DNA of 64,000 nt, taken from NCBI GenBank assembly GCA_963580285.1, contig OY757024.1, positions 121,086,045 through 121,150,044 of the forward strand, read 5' to 3'. The notes under the pieces are model-generated. The model was not told the DNA's origin. It saw only the letters and a list, made by a program, of their open reading frames with translations, and searched no databases. Source of the DNA: Lucinisca nassula. Lineage: Eukaryota > Mollusca > Bivalvia > Lucinida > Lucinidae. The position numbers were made by a program, and so were the translations under genes. This document shows positions 20,289 to 30,280 of this stretch, piece after piece (the stretch's first letter is position 1; the number at the start of each line of letters is the position of its first letter).

Positions 20289-20901
20289 GTGCGCCGAGTG
20301 AATTAAATAACCCTTTTTGTACCAAATGGAATCTTCCACCTCATATATGGCAGGAGTCCATTTCGATATTTAGGGGTGTCGGGCTGTGTTTTCTTAAAAT
20401 TTACTCAGAAAATGGTTCAGCTTTTTACAAACAGTGTAGGTCCTGATTAGACGCCGCATTACCACATTCTGAAGTGTCTGATCTGGGCCTGCACTGTTTG
20501 CAAAGGTACCTCTTTTGGGGTTACTGGTACTGAATTGGTTAATACAGACGCACGTACCATCTTGTTGTACATGGTCGCCTCTGCACCATTTGCATAACGA
20601 CCTGTTTAAGGTTCATTATTGTATTGTGCAACCTTGTTCGTGCAATAAAAATACATGGCGTTTGATGGTAAAAAATGGCACAACCAGATATTCGCACGAA
20701 CGTCAGCAGTTTACTTTCAATATCGAATTCCTAACTAATTACAACACAAAACGTCTCCAAAATGACCTTTACAGTGTTGACGGGGACGTTACAAACAAAC
20801 AAGTGTTAACACAGTAATCGCTGAGTCGTGTGGCATCTAGGAAAGAAAAGGTACAGGCAGAAGAAAATTAAACAAATAACGCCTCAGATGTTTACTGATT
20901 G

Positions 20902-20951
<50 letters not shown>

Positions 20952-21650
20952 GTACGTCTCACTAGCAGATAAGGTCACCTAAAGAGACGGGACCTCGGTT
21001 TAAAGACACATCCGAAAGTCTGGAGAAGCCCGGGATCGACCCCGCGAATCTTGGTTTACAAGGCAAGTAGCATAACCACTACACCACGGAGGCGTCTACT
21101 GATTGCACATTTTGTGTTTAGACAGGAAATATAATGATTATAGAGCAGCCTCTATGTTACTCAATTGCAGCATTATTACAAGTAATGCCCTGGAGCAGGC
21201 ATGAAATAGCTTCCACCGAAGTTGCCGTTGTTAAGTCATCCAGAATTCGTCTTTGTTGAAGATATTACCGAAATTCTGATCTGTCATCAATGTTAGCCTT
21301 CGAAATCTCTGATCTGTGTTTGTGGACAGTCGTATAAAAACAATCTGTAGTTAGAGACAGCATTTCTTTGGACACCTGGTCTCTTTAGGGGGGCGTTGTT
21401 TGTTTATTAACAGAGTTATACGGTCCAATTTGGCAGAATTGCTGCTGAATAATCAAAGTTTTAGCATGAGTAAGTGAATGTAACATAATTTGTTGCGTAG
21501 GCGTACACTTGACCCCGAAAACAAAAATTCATAAAACAAAAAAACTTCACCTACCCTTTCTATGAAACGTTTTCCACGATCTGTCTTAGAGACAGTAATC
21601 TGTCTTCGTCGCAGCCGGTTGTACGGTGTGGATCCGCTGCAGTTCAAACT
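20289..21650. repeat. Large inverted duplication 1, right arm
   Basis: It is the reverse complement of 17559-19432 and is shorter because of deletions. It carries the same SINE S3 (20906-21097) at the same place. Confidence 0.85.
20906..21097 (-). mobile_element. SINE S3, right-arm copy, with expanded (GA)n tail
   Basis: It is the reverse complement of the 18264 SINE, including the tRNA-Thr-like head (TTGGTTTACAAGGCAAGTAG). TGATTGCACA occurs on both sides, the same target duplication as in the left arm. The tail is a (GA)n microsatellite (20908-20949). Confidence 0.83.
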
Positions 21651-21910
21651 TTCATGAACAGCAGAAAAAATAACTTTTATTCTTCTTTTTACATTCTTTG
21701 CTTCTCATCACTCGGCAAAAAATGCTTACACGGCAAACTTTTAATGCTGAAAAACATTTACACGCTGTTTTTCCACTGAGCGTCGACGTCAGCGTTGAGG
21801 TCGCCAACGCCCAATCAGCTTGTAGAGAACCGTGGTTTAGACTGACGTCACTGAAAATCATTGAAGTATGAACTACATTGTTTTCTATAGGTTTACACTG
21901 GAAATGTAAA
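21651..21910. repeat. MITE-like unit shared with 42517-42800
   Basis: TCATGAACAGCAGAAAAA, ATGCTGAAAAACATTTACAC and GACGTCAGCGTTGAGG correspond in inverse order to segments at 42520-42790. No coding potential is seen. Confidence 0.5.
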
Positions 21911-22560
21911 TAATCAGGTTAACAACTCCGTGAAATGAACACCCCATAAACCCCATTTTATATAGAGAAAAGTGGGTTTTAAGGGGATATACATTATTTT
22001 TTTTTATTTCTGCCCCAAGACATAGTTTGTGGGTACTCGTCAGAACCGCCTCACTGACATTATTTTTCTTATTTCTGCTCCAAGACATAGGTGTGGGTAC
22101 TCGTTAGAACCGCCTTAGTGAACCTACCACTGAGCGTCGACGTCAGCGTTGAGGTCGCCAACGCCCAATCAGCTTGTAGAGAACCGTGGTTTAGACTGAC
22201 GTCACTGAAAATCATTGAAGTATGAACTACATTGTTTTCTATAGCTTTACACTGGAAATGTAAATAATCAGGGGCCAGTTGTTCAAAACTAACGACGCCG
22301 TTAGTTAACGTATCGTTAAAACTTTGATCATTAAATATGGCAAATATGCTGAAATTATTCGTGAAAAAATGTGAGCAGCTTTTGCGGATGCAAAAGCTGC
22401 TCACATTTATTCACCAAAAATACCAAAATTTTCAATATTGTACTTGCTAGAAGAGTTAACAATATGACCACTAACGAGCTCGTTAAGCTAACGATGCTTT
22501 GAACAACTGGCCCCAGGTTAACAACTCCGTGAAATGAACACCCCATAAACCCCATTTTAT
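21770..22560. repeat. Tandem duplication, unit about 354 bp
   Basis: GTCGACGTCAGCGTTGAGG occurs at 21782 and 22136, followed by the same ~130 bases. The second copy alone holds the MITE at 22271-22514, so the first copy serves as an empty site. Confidence 0.75.
22271..22514. mobile_element. 244-bp MITE with 17-bp perfect TIRs (GGGGCCAGTTGTTCAAA)
   Basis: It ends in TTTGAACAACTGGCCCC, the exact complement of its start. An internal perfect hairpin (GAGCAGCTTTTGC / GCAAAAGCTGCTC) is present. The empty site in the neighbouring duplicate reads AATCAGGTT; here it reads AATCA-[element]-AGGTT, so at most 1-2 bases were duplicated. Confidence 0.82.
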
Positions 22561-22917
22561 ATAGAGAAAAGTGGGTTTTAAGGGGGTATACATTATTTTT
22601 TTTTATTTCTGCTCCAAGACATAGTTTGTGGGTACTCGTCAGAACCGCCTCACTGACATTATTTTTCTTATTTCTGCTCCAAGACATAGGCTGTGGGTAC
22701 TCGTTAGAACCGCCTAAGTGAGGCGGTTCTAACGAGTACCAACAACCCATGTCTTGGAGCAGAAATAAGACTGAGGCGGTTCTAACGAGTACCCACAACC
22801 TATGTCTTGGAGCAGAAATAAGAAAAATATCACAAAATTCCATCAGAAAAATGACCGTTTTTGCGCTATGAAAGATTACACTTCGTCACACAGATGTGTT
22901 TTCTTAATGTGTTGAAG
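22515..22917. repeat. Fold-back MITE, variant subfamily, with repeated half-stems
   Basis: GTGGGTACTCGT...AGAACCGCCT occurs twice in one sense and GGCGGTTCTAACGAGTACC twice in the other, so it is a double or recombined fold-back. SINE S4 entered its right end. Confidence 0.65.
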
Positions 22918-23225
22918 GACGGCCTCCGCCCATCGGGGCTTGAAGAAAAAGATGGGATGCATGATGCTTCCACGCAGAGCTGAAACCGACCCGCACACGA
23001 GTACTGGTATACCGCTAAGAGGATCTAAGCCTGCTGCCCAGGCAAAGCGGTGCGAGTCGGCCCGTCCATGTTAATAAACCCTATTGGTTTATTTGGGCGG
23101 CAGAGCTTGAGATGTCATTTTATCTCAAGGTCTGGTAAAAGTCCCACTAAATTGGAAGCAACGTCTCCAAAATGGCCTTTACAGTGTTGACAGGGACGTT
23201 AAACCTCAAATCAAACAAACAAACA
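22918..23225 (+). mobile_element. SINE S4, full length with 12-bp target duplication
   Basis: AATGTGTTGAAG flanks it perfectly (22906-22917, 23226-23237). It starts at GACGGCCTCCGCCCATC and ends GTTGACAGGGACGTTAAACC, then CAAATCAAACAAACAAACA. This copy defines the family and its orientation. A tRNA-like promoter head was not recognised. Confidence 0.88.
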
Positions 23226-23237
23226 AATGTGTTGAAG

Positions 23238-23780
23238 TATGAATAACATAGGGTCACAAGCGAAGTAAGTGAACCCGGAAGTAAGTGAACCAGGAAGGGG
23301 TTCATTTTAACTTTGCTCCTGAGTCCCTATATTATACTTTTTACTGACGGTTCCACTATTTCAGTGTTTACATGAATGTATTGCTTATATCTTTTTATTA
23401 TTTATTTATTAAAATATCATGTGTCAGTATATACATATGAAACTTTAAAATCGCAAGATAATATTTACACCCAGTCGAAGTCGACTTTTAAGACACTAAG
23501 ATCATGTAAGACAATAATAAAAATATAGAAATAAATATTACAAACCAGTGAGCATATGACGTCTATGCAACGTCGCATCATCCACAATGCACCGTCTACG
23601 TTGATACGACGTTGCATAAACGTTGTATGCCCGCTGGGAACTCGCACCGCGGATACTACTCAGGTCCAATTACACATTGACAGACAGGGATTTTGTAAAA
23701 CTTACAATAAATGAATCGAACATCCCTTAAACTGAAAATTGACCTACCTTTCAAAAGCTGCTGGGTGCACAAGGGCTGAT
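23238..23780. other. Unassigned intergenic sequence
   Basis: There is a short tandem AAGTAAGTGAACC (23267-23300) and a weak palindrome around CAACGTCGCATCATCCACAA (23569) against ACGTTGATACGACGTTGCAT (23596). No gene is supported. Confidence 0.4.
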
Positions 23781-23789
23781 GTCAGTTTC

Positions 23790-23890
23790 TGACGTACTTA
23801 CTGATTAACCGCTTAGGTATGAGCCTGTCAAAAAAAATGTGGTTATGTATGACCTAAACAGAGCTGACTAGGCCGTTAAACACAAAACAT
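23790..23890 (+). mobile_element. SINE S1 tail fragment
   Basis: ACTGATTAACCGCTTAGGTA through GACTAGGCCGTTAAACAC matches the 3' part of S1. Confidence 0.55.
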
Positions 23891-23895
23891 CCTAC

Positions 23896-24126
23896 GGGCT
23901 TCCGTGGCCTAGTGGAAAAGAGCGCTCACTCTTAATCATTCGGTCTCCCAGCGCTGTGGTTCGCGCCACGCTCGGGCAACATGTGAGACGCCAAGTTCTG
24001 CAACGGCAGGTCAGTTGCATTTTCTCCGAGTACTCTGCTTTTCGCCCACCTCTGATATAGTAAACGATCGGCTCGAAATAAGTGAACTTATCTTGGAAAG
24101 GCCGTAAACCAAAATAAAAGAAAAAA
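23896..24126 (+). mobile_element. SINE S2, diverged full copy
   Basis: GGGCTTCCGTGGCCTAGTGG (head) and AAAGGCCGTAAACC plus an A-rich tail identify it. Confidence 0.8.
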
Positions 24127-24280
24127 CTTCTAAAATGGACTATGCTGTCCAAAGCTACAGTAAGACATTGATAACACGAGCACGGGTGGCTCATTCACCT
24201 CGGCTTATTTGAACTCATTCTGCATGGAGTCAAGAGATTTTTCCGGTAGAACTAGACTTCCATGTATATATATTTTTATA

Positions 24281-24580
24281 AGCCCCCGCCTATAGGGGCT
24301 TGAAGAAATATATGGGCTGCATGATGCTTCCACGCAGAGCTGAATCCGGCTCGCACACTAGTACTGGTAAACCGCTTAGAGGATCTCAGCCTATCCAGGA
24401 ACCGCGGTGCGAGGCGGACCGTCCATGCTAATAAACCCTATCGGTTGCATTGGGCGACAGGGCTTGAGATGTCATTTCATCTCAATGTCGGGTAAAAGTC
24501 CCACAAAATGGGAAGCAACGTCTCCAAAATGACCTTTACAATGTTGACGGGGACGTTTAACCTCAAATCAAACAAACAAA
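24281..24580 (+). mobile_element. SINE S4, full length with ~14-bp target duplication
   Basis: TATATATTTTTATA flanks it (24267-24280, 24581-24594). It runs from AGCCCCCGCC to CCTCAAATCAAACAAACAAA. Confidence 0.86.
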
Positions 24581-24629
24581 TATATATTTTTATATATAGG
24601 GAGGTTTTTATCTTTCAACACGAACAAGT

Positions 24630-24881
24630 TATTGAATGAACACCCCCTGAACCCCACTTTATCAAGGGAAAATTGGGGCTTATGTGGTATACATTAAATT
24701 TTCTTATTTCTACTCCAAGACAAAGATTGTGGGTGCTCGTTAGAACCGCCTCAATGAGGCGGTTCTAACGAGCACACACAACCTATGTTTGGAATATAAA
24801 TAAGAAAAAATATCACGGATTTTCATCAGAAAAGTAGCCATTTTGGAGATGTGGCAAATGCAATATGTCGCACGGATGTGT
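24630..24881. repeat. Fold-back MITE, variant subfamily
   Basis: The stem is GTGGGTGCTCGTTAGAACCG and its complement, with apex GCCTCAATGAGGC. The outer parts match 22515-22917. Confidence 0.7.
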
Positions 24882-25195
24882 TTTTCTTTGTTTTGTCTGA
24901 GGTTTTACGTCCCCGTCAACACTGTAAAAGTCATTTTGAATACTTTCCTTCTAATTTTGTGGGACGTTTACCCGACATTGAGATGAAATGACATCACAAG
25001 CCCTGCCGCCCAATGAAACAAATAGGGTTTATAAGCATGGACGGGCCGACTAGCACCGCATTAGCCTGGGCAGGCTTAGATCCCCTAAGCGGTTTACCAG
25101 AAATGTATGCGGGTCGGTTTCAGCTCTGCGTGGAAGCATCATGCAGCCCATATATTTATTCAAGCCCCGATTGGCGGGGGCCGCGCATGGGTGTG
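24882..25195 (-). mobile_element. SINE S4 inserted at a fold-back end
   Basis: It begins near CTTTGTTTTGTCTGAGG and ends at CAAGCCCCGATTGGCGGGGG. GATGTGTT / GGTGTGTT flank it, and the fold-back sequence resumes after it (TATCGTAAAGT). Confidence 0.78.
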
Positions 25196-25379
25196 TTATC
25201 GTAAAGTAAACGAGGCGATTCTAATGAGTACACACAACATACATAGATTTTACCAGTAGATCTCTGAATATTTTAGGGAGGGTTTTACCTTTTAATGGTA
25301 TGTTGTGTGAGTTTTTACCTTTTTTAAAAAGTATGTTATGTGTACTGACAAATCGAAGGTGGGTTAGCCAAAAAAGAAA

Positions 25380-25610
25380 AGTTCATGGACGAACAGCCGA
25401 ACATAATTCTATTATTAATTGGTGGACTGTAGTCTCTAAATAAAATGCACTGCTTCATATCAAAGTCTGGCTATAAATCACCTTTCTGCTTGATTGGATG
25501 TCAACTATAGGAGCAATTAGCTGGAAATGAAAAGTGACAGGGGAATAACTCTGCTAATATTTGGTGGATTGTAACCTCAAAATGGTATGTGCGTCTCCAC
25601 ACCATGGTTT
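25380..25610. repeat. Minisatellite D fragment
   Basis: AATATTTGGTGGATTGTAAC and GCTTGATTGGATGTCAACTA are unit landmarks shared with 36595-37012 and 39595-40425. Confidence 0.6.
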
Positions 25611-26016
25611 ATTTTTATGTCACCGGTAGCGATAGCGGGGACATATTGTTTTTGCCCTGTCTGTTTGCTTGTTGGTTTGTTGGTTTGTACGTGGACAACT
25701 TTAACGTTGGCCATAACTTTTGAACCGTTTGAGATAGAGCTTTCATATTTGGCCTCAAGGTTCCTTGTGACAAGACCTTCACATTCATGCAAAAAAAAAT
25801 TGACCTGTGACCTTGACCTTTGACCTACTTAAAAGAAAAAAAACATTGGTCATAACTTTTGAACCACTTGAGATACAGCCTTCATATTTAGCATGTATGT
25901 GACTTGTGACAAAAGCTTTACATTCATGCAAAAGATTTTGACCTGTGACCTTGACCTTTGACCTAATTAAAATATAAAAATAACATTTTGGCCATAACTT
26001 TTGAACGGTTTGAGAT
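25611..26016. repeat. Minisatellite B, left part, period ~130 bp
   Basis: Units contain CATAACTTTTGAACCGTTTG, TTCATATTTGGC and GACCTGTGACCTTGACCTTT followed by GACCTACTT. TGACCTTTGACCT is an exact DR1-type pair of AGGTCA half-sites. The 9.5-kb LTR element splits this array from 35544-36510. Confidence 0.85.
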
Positions 26017-28575
26017 TGTTACATGTGGGTTTACGGCGTCCCGCAAACCCCCATGCTGACAAGACAACCGAGCGTGATCTCTGACAGGTGTACGGGCAGC
26101 TGTGGGGTAAGGCACAAGAAAGATGTTAAATGAATGATATGAATTATTTACAATATCTACATACAACGCTTACAAACACAAAACATCACAATTTGTTGCT
26201 TCTGTAGCCAACTCACGACGTCCGCTCCGAAGGCAAAACAATGTTCTGTGCTCGGAACGGGTGACGTGAATACCTACAGAAGCAAACAACAAATACAACA
26301 ACAAAAACAAAAAAAGAAACAACACAAGACGCGACTGGCCAGTTTATAACTTAGGGTGAATCCCCCACTCGCGTGAAACTTCCTCTCGCGAACTAGTAGA
26401 ACTAGTCTATCAACATAGTTGATAACCATAGGTTTAGCGATCACGTTTGCCGATCAGAGATTTAGCGATCGTCCAAATAACCTGCAGGTAAGTTGACCCT
26501 TTCCATGGTCTCACATTTGTTTACAACGAACAATGATTTATATTCTGCTTCTACCCTGGTAGGCGCTGATTACGGCGGTCTGTCCGCCCTTGCTGGACCC
26601 TAACGCCTAGCGTCGTACCAGTACCTGCTGCTATGAAGCAGGGAGCAGCAGGTCACACATTGTTGTGCCTGCAAATTACGATAACGGGACTAGAAACGAG
26701 TCACAAAACATACATGCTATATCATGATCCCCCTCCCGGAGAAGTAAGAATATGTTCATGCATATACCGTTATTGCGCATGCGCCGACCATACATACAGG
26801 CTGATTAGTGCATGTGACAAATAATCGTACAGCAGAACTCAACTTGACTGTGCATCAAATTATCAGCACCCAGCGCTTGACACAATAATACTCAAAGTTC
26901 ATGTTTCCTTACTGAGCACTACAGAAATCAATTAATGCTCACTACTACTGAGCATAATACTCATCAAATTTGTGCTTACTACATTATCACAAGTAAGAGG
27001 CAGTTGAACAGACCACGCCTTTGCGCTACCTGGTCAGCCGCCAATTACAGGAAACATAACAATCTCTATTTCATATCCTTCTCCGCAACACGGCTCACAA
27101 ATATAGCTATTCACAAATTCATTACATTAATAACAGATAGAAACTACAAACAGAAGATTTTCATCTATAATCCACAACATTTGTTAGTGTCTCATAAGGG
27201 CCAACACTGTTTGCCGTAAATTCACTCTGTATTTGGTAGGCACCCCGTCACAACCGTCCTCGCGACGCCGATGACGCAGCTGACGTCATCCCCGCCGCTC
27301 AGGCCGTTATGACGTGTGGCGACCAAACACTCCCACTTATCATCATCACGTTCTTTATATGTACATACATGCACAAACTGAGTTATCAGACCAAAAACGG
27401 CATCATTACAAAATGAACTCGTAATTCTTCTTGAACAAAATTATTTCTAATCAACGTGAACATGCTTGTAAAATAAAATTCATTACGGTTCATCATCACG
27501 GATAACCCAACAGGCTCTTGTAAGAGTTTGCCCTGATGATGAAGATGTGGTTAAACCCGTCTTAAGTTTACGTCCCCTCTACACCTAATATCATATTGGG
27601 ACGGAACCACGGTTTTCTAACCAAAGCTAGTCACAAGTCATGGATCAAACAAGTGACCCGGCGTTTCTTAATTACATTCTACAAAAGGGGTCTAAATGCC
27701 TAAATGAATCTAGAATGAGCGGGTGTCCAAACTTTACATCTCACCAACATCTAGGGTCAGCATGAGACAGGACCTCACTTAGAAAGACTCATTCTACTAC
27801 TGGAGAAGCCTGGGATCAATTCTGCGACGTCTAGCTGGCAAAGCTAGTAGCCTAATCACTACAGGCCACAACAGTGAATTCAGAATAGGCTTCAGAAAGT
27901 TGGGGTATACTAGAAGTAAACCCCTCCAAAACCTACAAGCATGTTCATACAAAAATAATACTAAACATAGATTTAACATACCTTTCAATATACTTTCTAT
28001 CTCCCCGTCACAATGTTGTGTTCACTCTTACAACTTGACCTGCTGCTAAAGTGTCCGCTTTTTTCAGGGTTTATATATCTATGAATACTACCAGAAAATC
28101 ATGCCTACTCATATTACCTTGCTTTGTTCGTGGCGAAGTGGAGATACCGGCCACAAACAAAGCTAGATAGCAAAAATCGAGTAGATAATGGATTTGCGTT
28201 CAAATAGTATATTTCCCATAGGAAAAATTGATGAAACGACCCTATAATCAATGACATGACTCCTGTCAAAACGAACACCCACACAACACGTGACGGGAAT
28301 AAAAATCATATATGGCACAATTTGGCGGTTGGCGATTTTTAGGCAAATTCTATAGGACTCGGCCTTTTAGCGGCCCCCTGTATTGTAAAAACAGCTCTCT
28401 ATAAACCACTCATGCATACATCGTATGATATGTGCATGACTTGTTCATGGAGCCGCACAGTTTGCGTACCATATTTCACCTAAAATATTTCACTCGCACC
28501 GCCCTACCATATATCTACTAAAATAATTTAGATGTGCATAAGCACCAGAGAGGTTTCCTATTCCATCTCGTAACA
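26017..28575 (-). repeat. 3' LTR (minus-strand sense)
   Basis: It is paired with 32984-35543, with differences at only a handful of sites (for example near 26298, 26339 and 26484). It contains a SINE S3 remnant at 27745-27880. Short ORFs inside appear in both LTRs because the LTRs are duplicates, and they carry no recognisable domain. Confidence 0.93.
27745..27880 (-). mobile_element. SINE S3 remnant inside the LTR
   Basis: CTGGAGAAGCCTGGGATCAA aligns with the tRNA-Thr-like head CTGGAGAAGCCCGGGATCGA at 21017. GAGACAGGACCTCACTTAGA aligns with the SINE body. The same remnant sits at 34713-34848 in the other LTR. Confidence 0.65.
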
Positions 28576-28592
28576 AAGGTTTCCCCTTTTGG
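28576..28592 (-). other. Polypurine tract
   Basis: On the minus strand CCAAAAGGGGAAACCTT directly abuts the 3' LTR. Confidence 0.65.
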
Positions 28593-28747
28593 AGAAAAAA
28601 CAATCAGAAATGTTTTTTCTTTGTGTATAGAGATGGAATAGGATGAACCTATCTAAACAAGACAGCTATTTACACAACAACCGTGCGAAGAATTACCTAC
28701 TAAGGTAGTCTGCCCCCAAATTTTCTTAAGTAAAATTAGCTAATAAG

Positions 28748-30280
28748 CTACGGTGGTTTGCCCCAGGATTTTCCTGTTCCCCTGACACTCTGTTGTTTGT
28801 TAGAAAACGGATATCGTTTTAATCTCACTGGAGGTGGCCTTTCTGGCTTAACAGATTTGATTGATTTCACAGGTTCTGACATAAATGTGGTACATATAAT
28901 TTGGTCTGTCTGACATGTCAGTCCTGCAAGGCGCTGTTCTCTCAGCCCTTCTGTCTCCTCACTCTCCTCTGACGTTAGTGTGTGTGGGACGCTAACGTCA
29001 CCGTCACTTTCCTGTTGCTCTGCTGTTTCAAAACTGCTGTCTTCAAATGAAGACTCGTCGACGTCATTTCTGTCATGACTGTCTGTCGACATAACAGGTT
29101 TAGAGATCAGACAATGAGACGTCACAGTCTGACGCTCAACATACTGTTTCAGTATATTAGCGTGATATGTGTTAACATTTCCATTGACGTCAATCTTATA
29201 ATCCATTCTGTTCACTACCTCAACCACTTCATAAGGACCTTTCCATTGAAGCAATAATTTATTACTGTCTGTCGGTAGTAACAACAGTACTTTGTCGCCG
29301 ACGTCAAATTTACGCGACCTCGCGCCTTTATCATAGTAAGTTTTCTGCTTAATCTGAACCTTCTTTAAATTATCACGCGCTAATTTGCATGTCTGCTCTA
29401 ACCGTTCCCTAAGCTCAATAACGTATTGATACGTCGAAAGAACTTGCTCATCGCGTACCTCTTCAGCCCATAATTCTCTTAATATTGTCATTGGACCTCT
29501 GACGTTACGTCCATATAACAACTCAAAAGGGGAGTATCCCAAAGACTCTTGTGGGACTTCCCTAACCGCAAATAATAAGGCTGGAAGATATTTATCCCAA
29601 TCTTTTGGACGTTCAGCACACATGCGACGTAACATCTGCTTTAACGTAGCGTGGAAACGCTCTATCAGTCCGTTGCAAATTGGGTGTCTCGGACTACACG
29701 TTAACTGTTGAAGAGAAAGAAGTCTGCTGACTTCCTTCATTACCTCAGCAGTAAACTGTGATCCACAATCAGTCAACATTTCATCAGGAATGCCAACCCT
29801 ACTAAACATTTCAATAAGCGCTTCCGCGACACGTTCCGTCTTAATACTCGGTAAAGCTATCGCCTCTGGATACCTTGTCGCATAATCTATCATGGTTAAA
29901 ATATACCGAGATTTCCTATCAGATCGAGGCTCAATTGGACCAACTATGTCCACTGCCACCCTCTTAAATGGCGTATCAATCAATGGCATTTTTCCTAGAG
30001 GTACTTTAGTGACCCGACCTTTCTGAATAGTTCTCTGACAAATATCACAAGATTTACAAAATCTAGCGACATCACCGCAAATACCGTGCCAGTAAAACTC
30101 AGTTACAACTCTATCCAATGTCTTCCTAATACCCATATGTCCAGACATAAGCGTTTCATGAGCCAGTTTCAACACCTTTCCTCGGAAACTTTGAGGGACC
30201 ACAAGTTGGAAAGAGACTTTGTTACCCTTGGTGAACTCCCTATATGCCAAACCTTTTTTTCTCAATAAACCTAGTTTCAC
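28748..30280 (-). CDS. Retrotransposon integrase with truncated RT stub at the C-terminus
   Basis: The N-terminus has the HHCC zinc-binding module (HETLMSGH...CKSCDIC). The catalytic core shows D in AVDIVGPI, D in MLTDCGSQF, and E in GLIERFH exactly 35 residues after the second D, so a canonical D,D35E is complete. A gypsy-type C-terminal domain follows (FDVGDKVLLLLP...QWKGPYEVVE). The last ~30 residues (PPPVRLKRYPFSNKQQSV) resemble the start of a Ty3/gypsy reverse transcriptase, then the frame ends. No YVDD-type RT or RNase H follows. The ORF begins in a +1 frame relative to Gag-protease at an A7 run (~30254-30260), so it is read either by frameshifting or only after a 1-base correction. Confidence 0.9.
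   Translation of the reverse strand: MKLGLLRKKGLAYREFTKGNKVSFQLVVPQSFRGKVLKLAHETLMSGHMGIRKTLDRVVTEFYWHGICGDVARFCKSCDICQRTIQKGRVTKVPLGKMPLIDTPFKRVAVDIVGPIEPRSDRKSRYILTMIDYATRYPEAIALPSIKTERVAEALIEMFSRVGIPDEMLTDCGSQFTAEVMKEVSRLLSLQQLTCSPRHPICNGLIERFHATLKQMLRRMCAERPKDWDKYLPALLFAVREVPQESLGYSPFELLYGRNVRGPMTILRELWAEEVRDEQVLSTYQYVIELRERLEQTCKLARDNLKKVQIKQKTYYDKGARSRKFDVGDKVLLLLPTDSNKLLLQWKGPYEVVEVVNRMDYKIDVNGNVNTYHANILKQYVERQTVTSHCLISKPVMSTDSHDRNDVDESSFEDSSFETAEQQESDGDVSVPHTLTSEESEETEGLREQRLAGLTCQTDQIICTTFMSEPVKSIKSVKPERPPPVRLKRYPFSNKQQSVRGTGKSWGKPP

Noticed and set aside
26633..27219. Short ORFs repeated identically at 33601-34187
   Set aside because: They are duplicated only because they lie in the two LTRs. 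They are antisense to the element, and no domain is visible.
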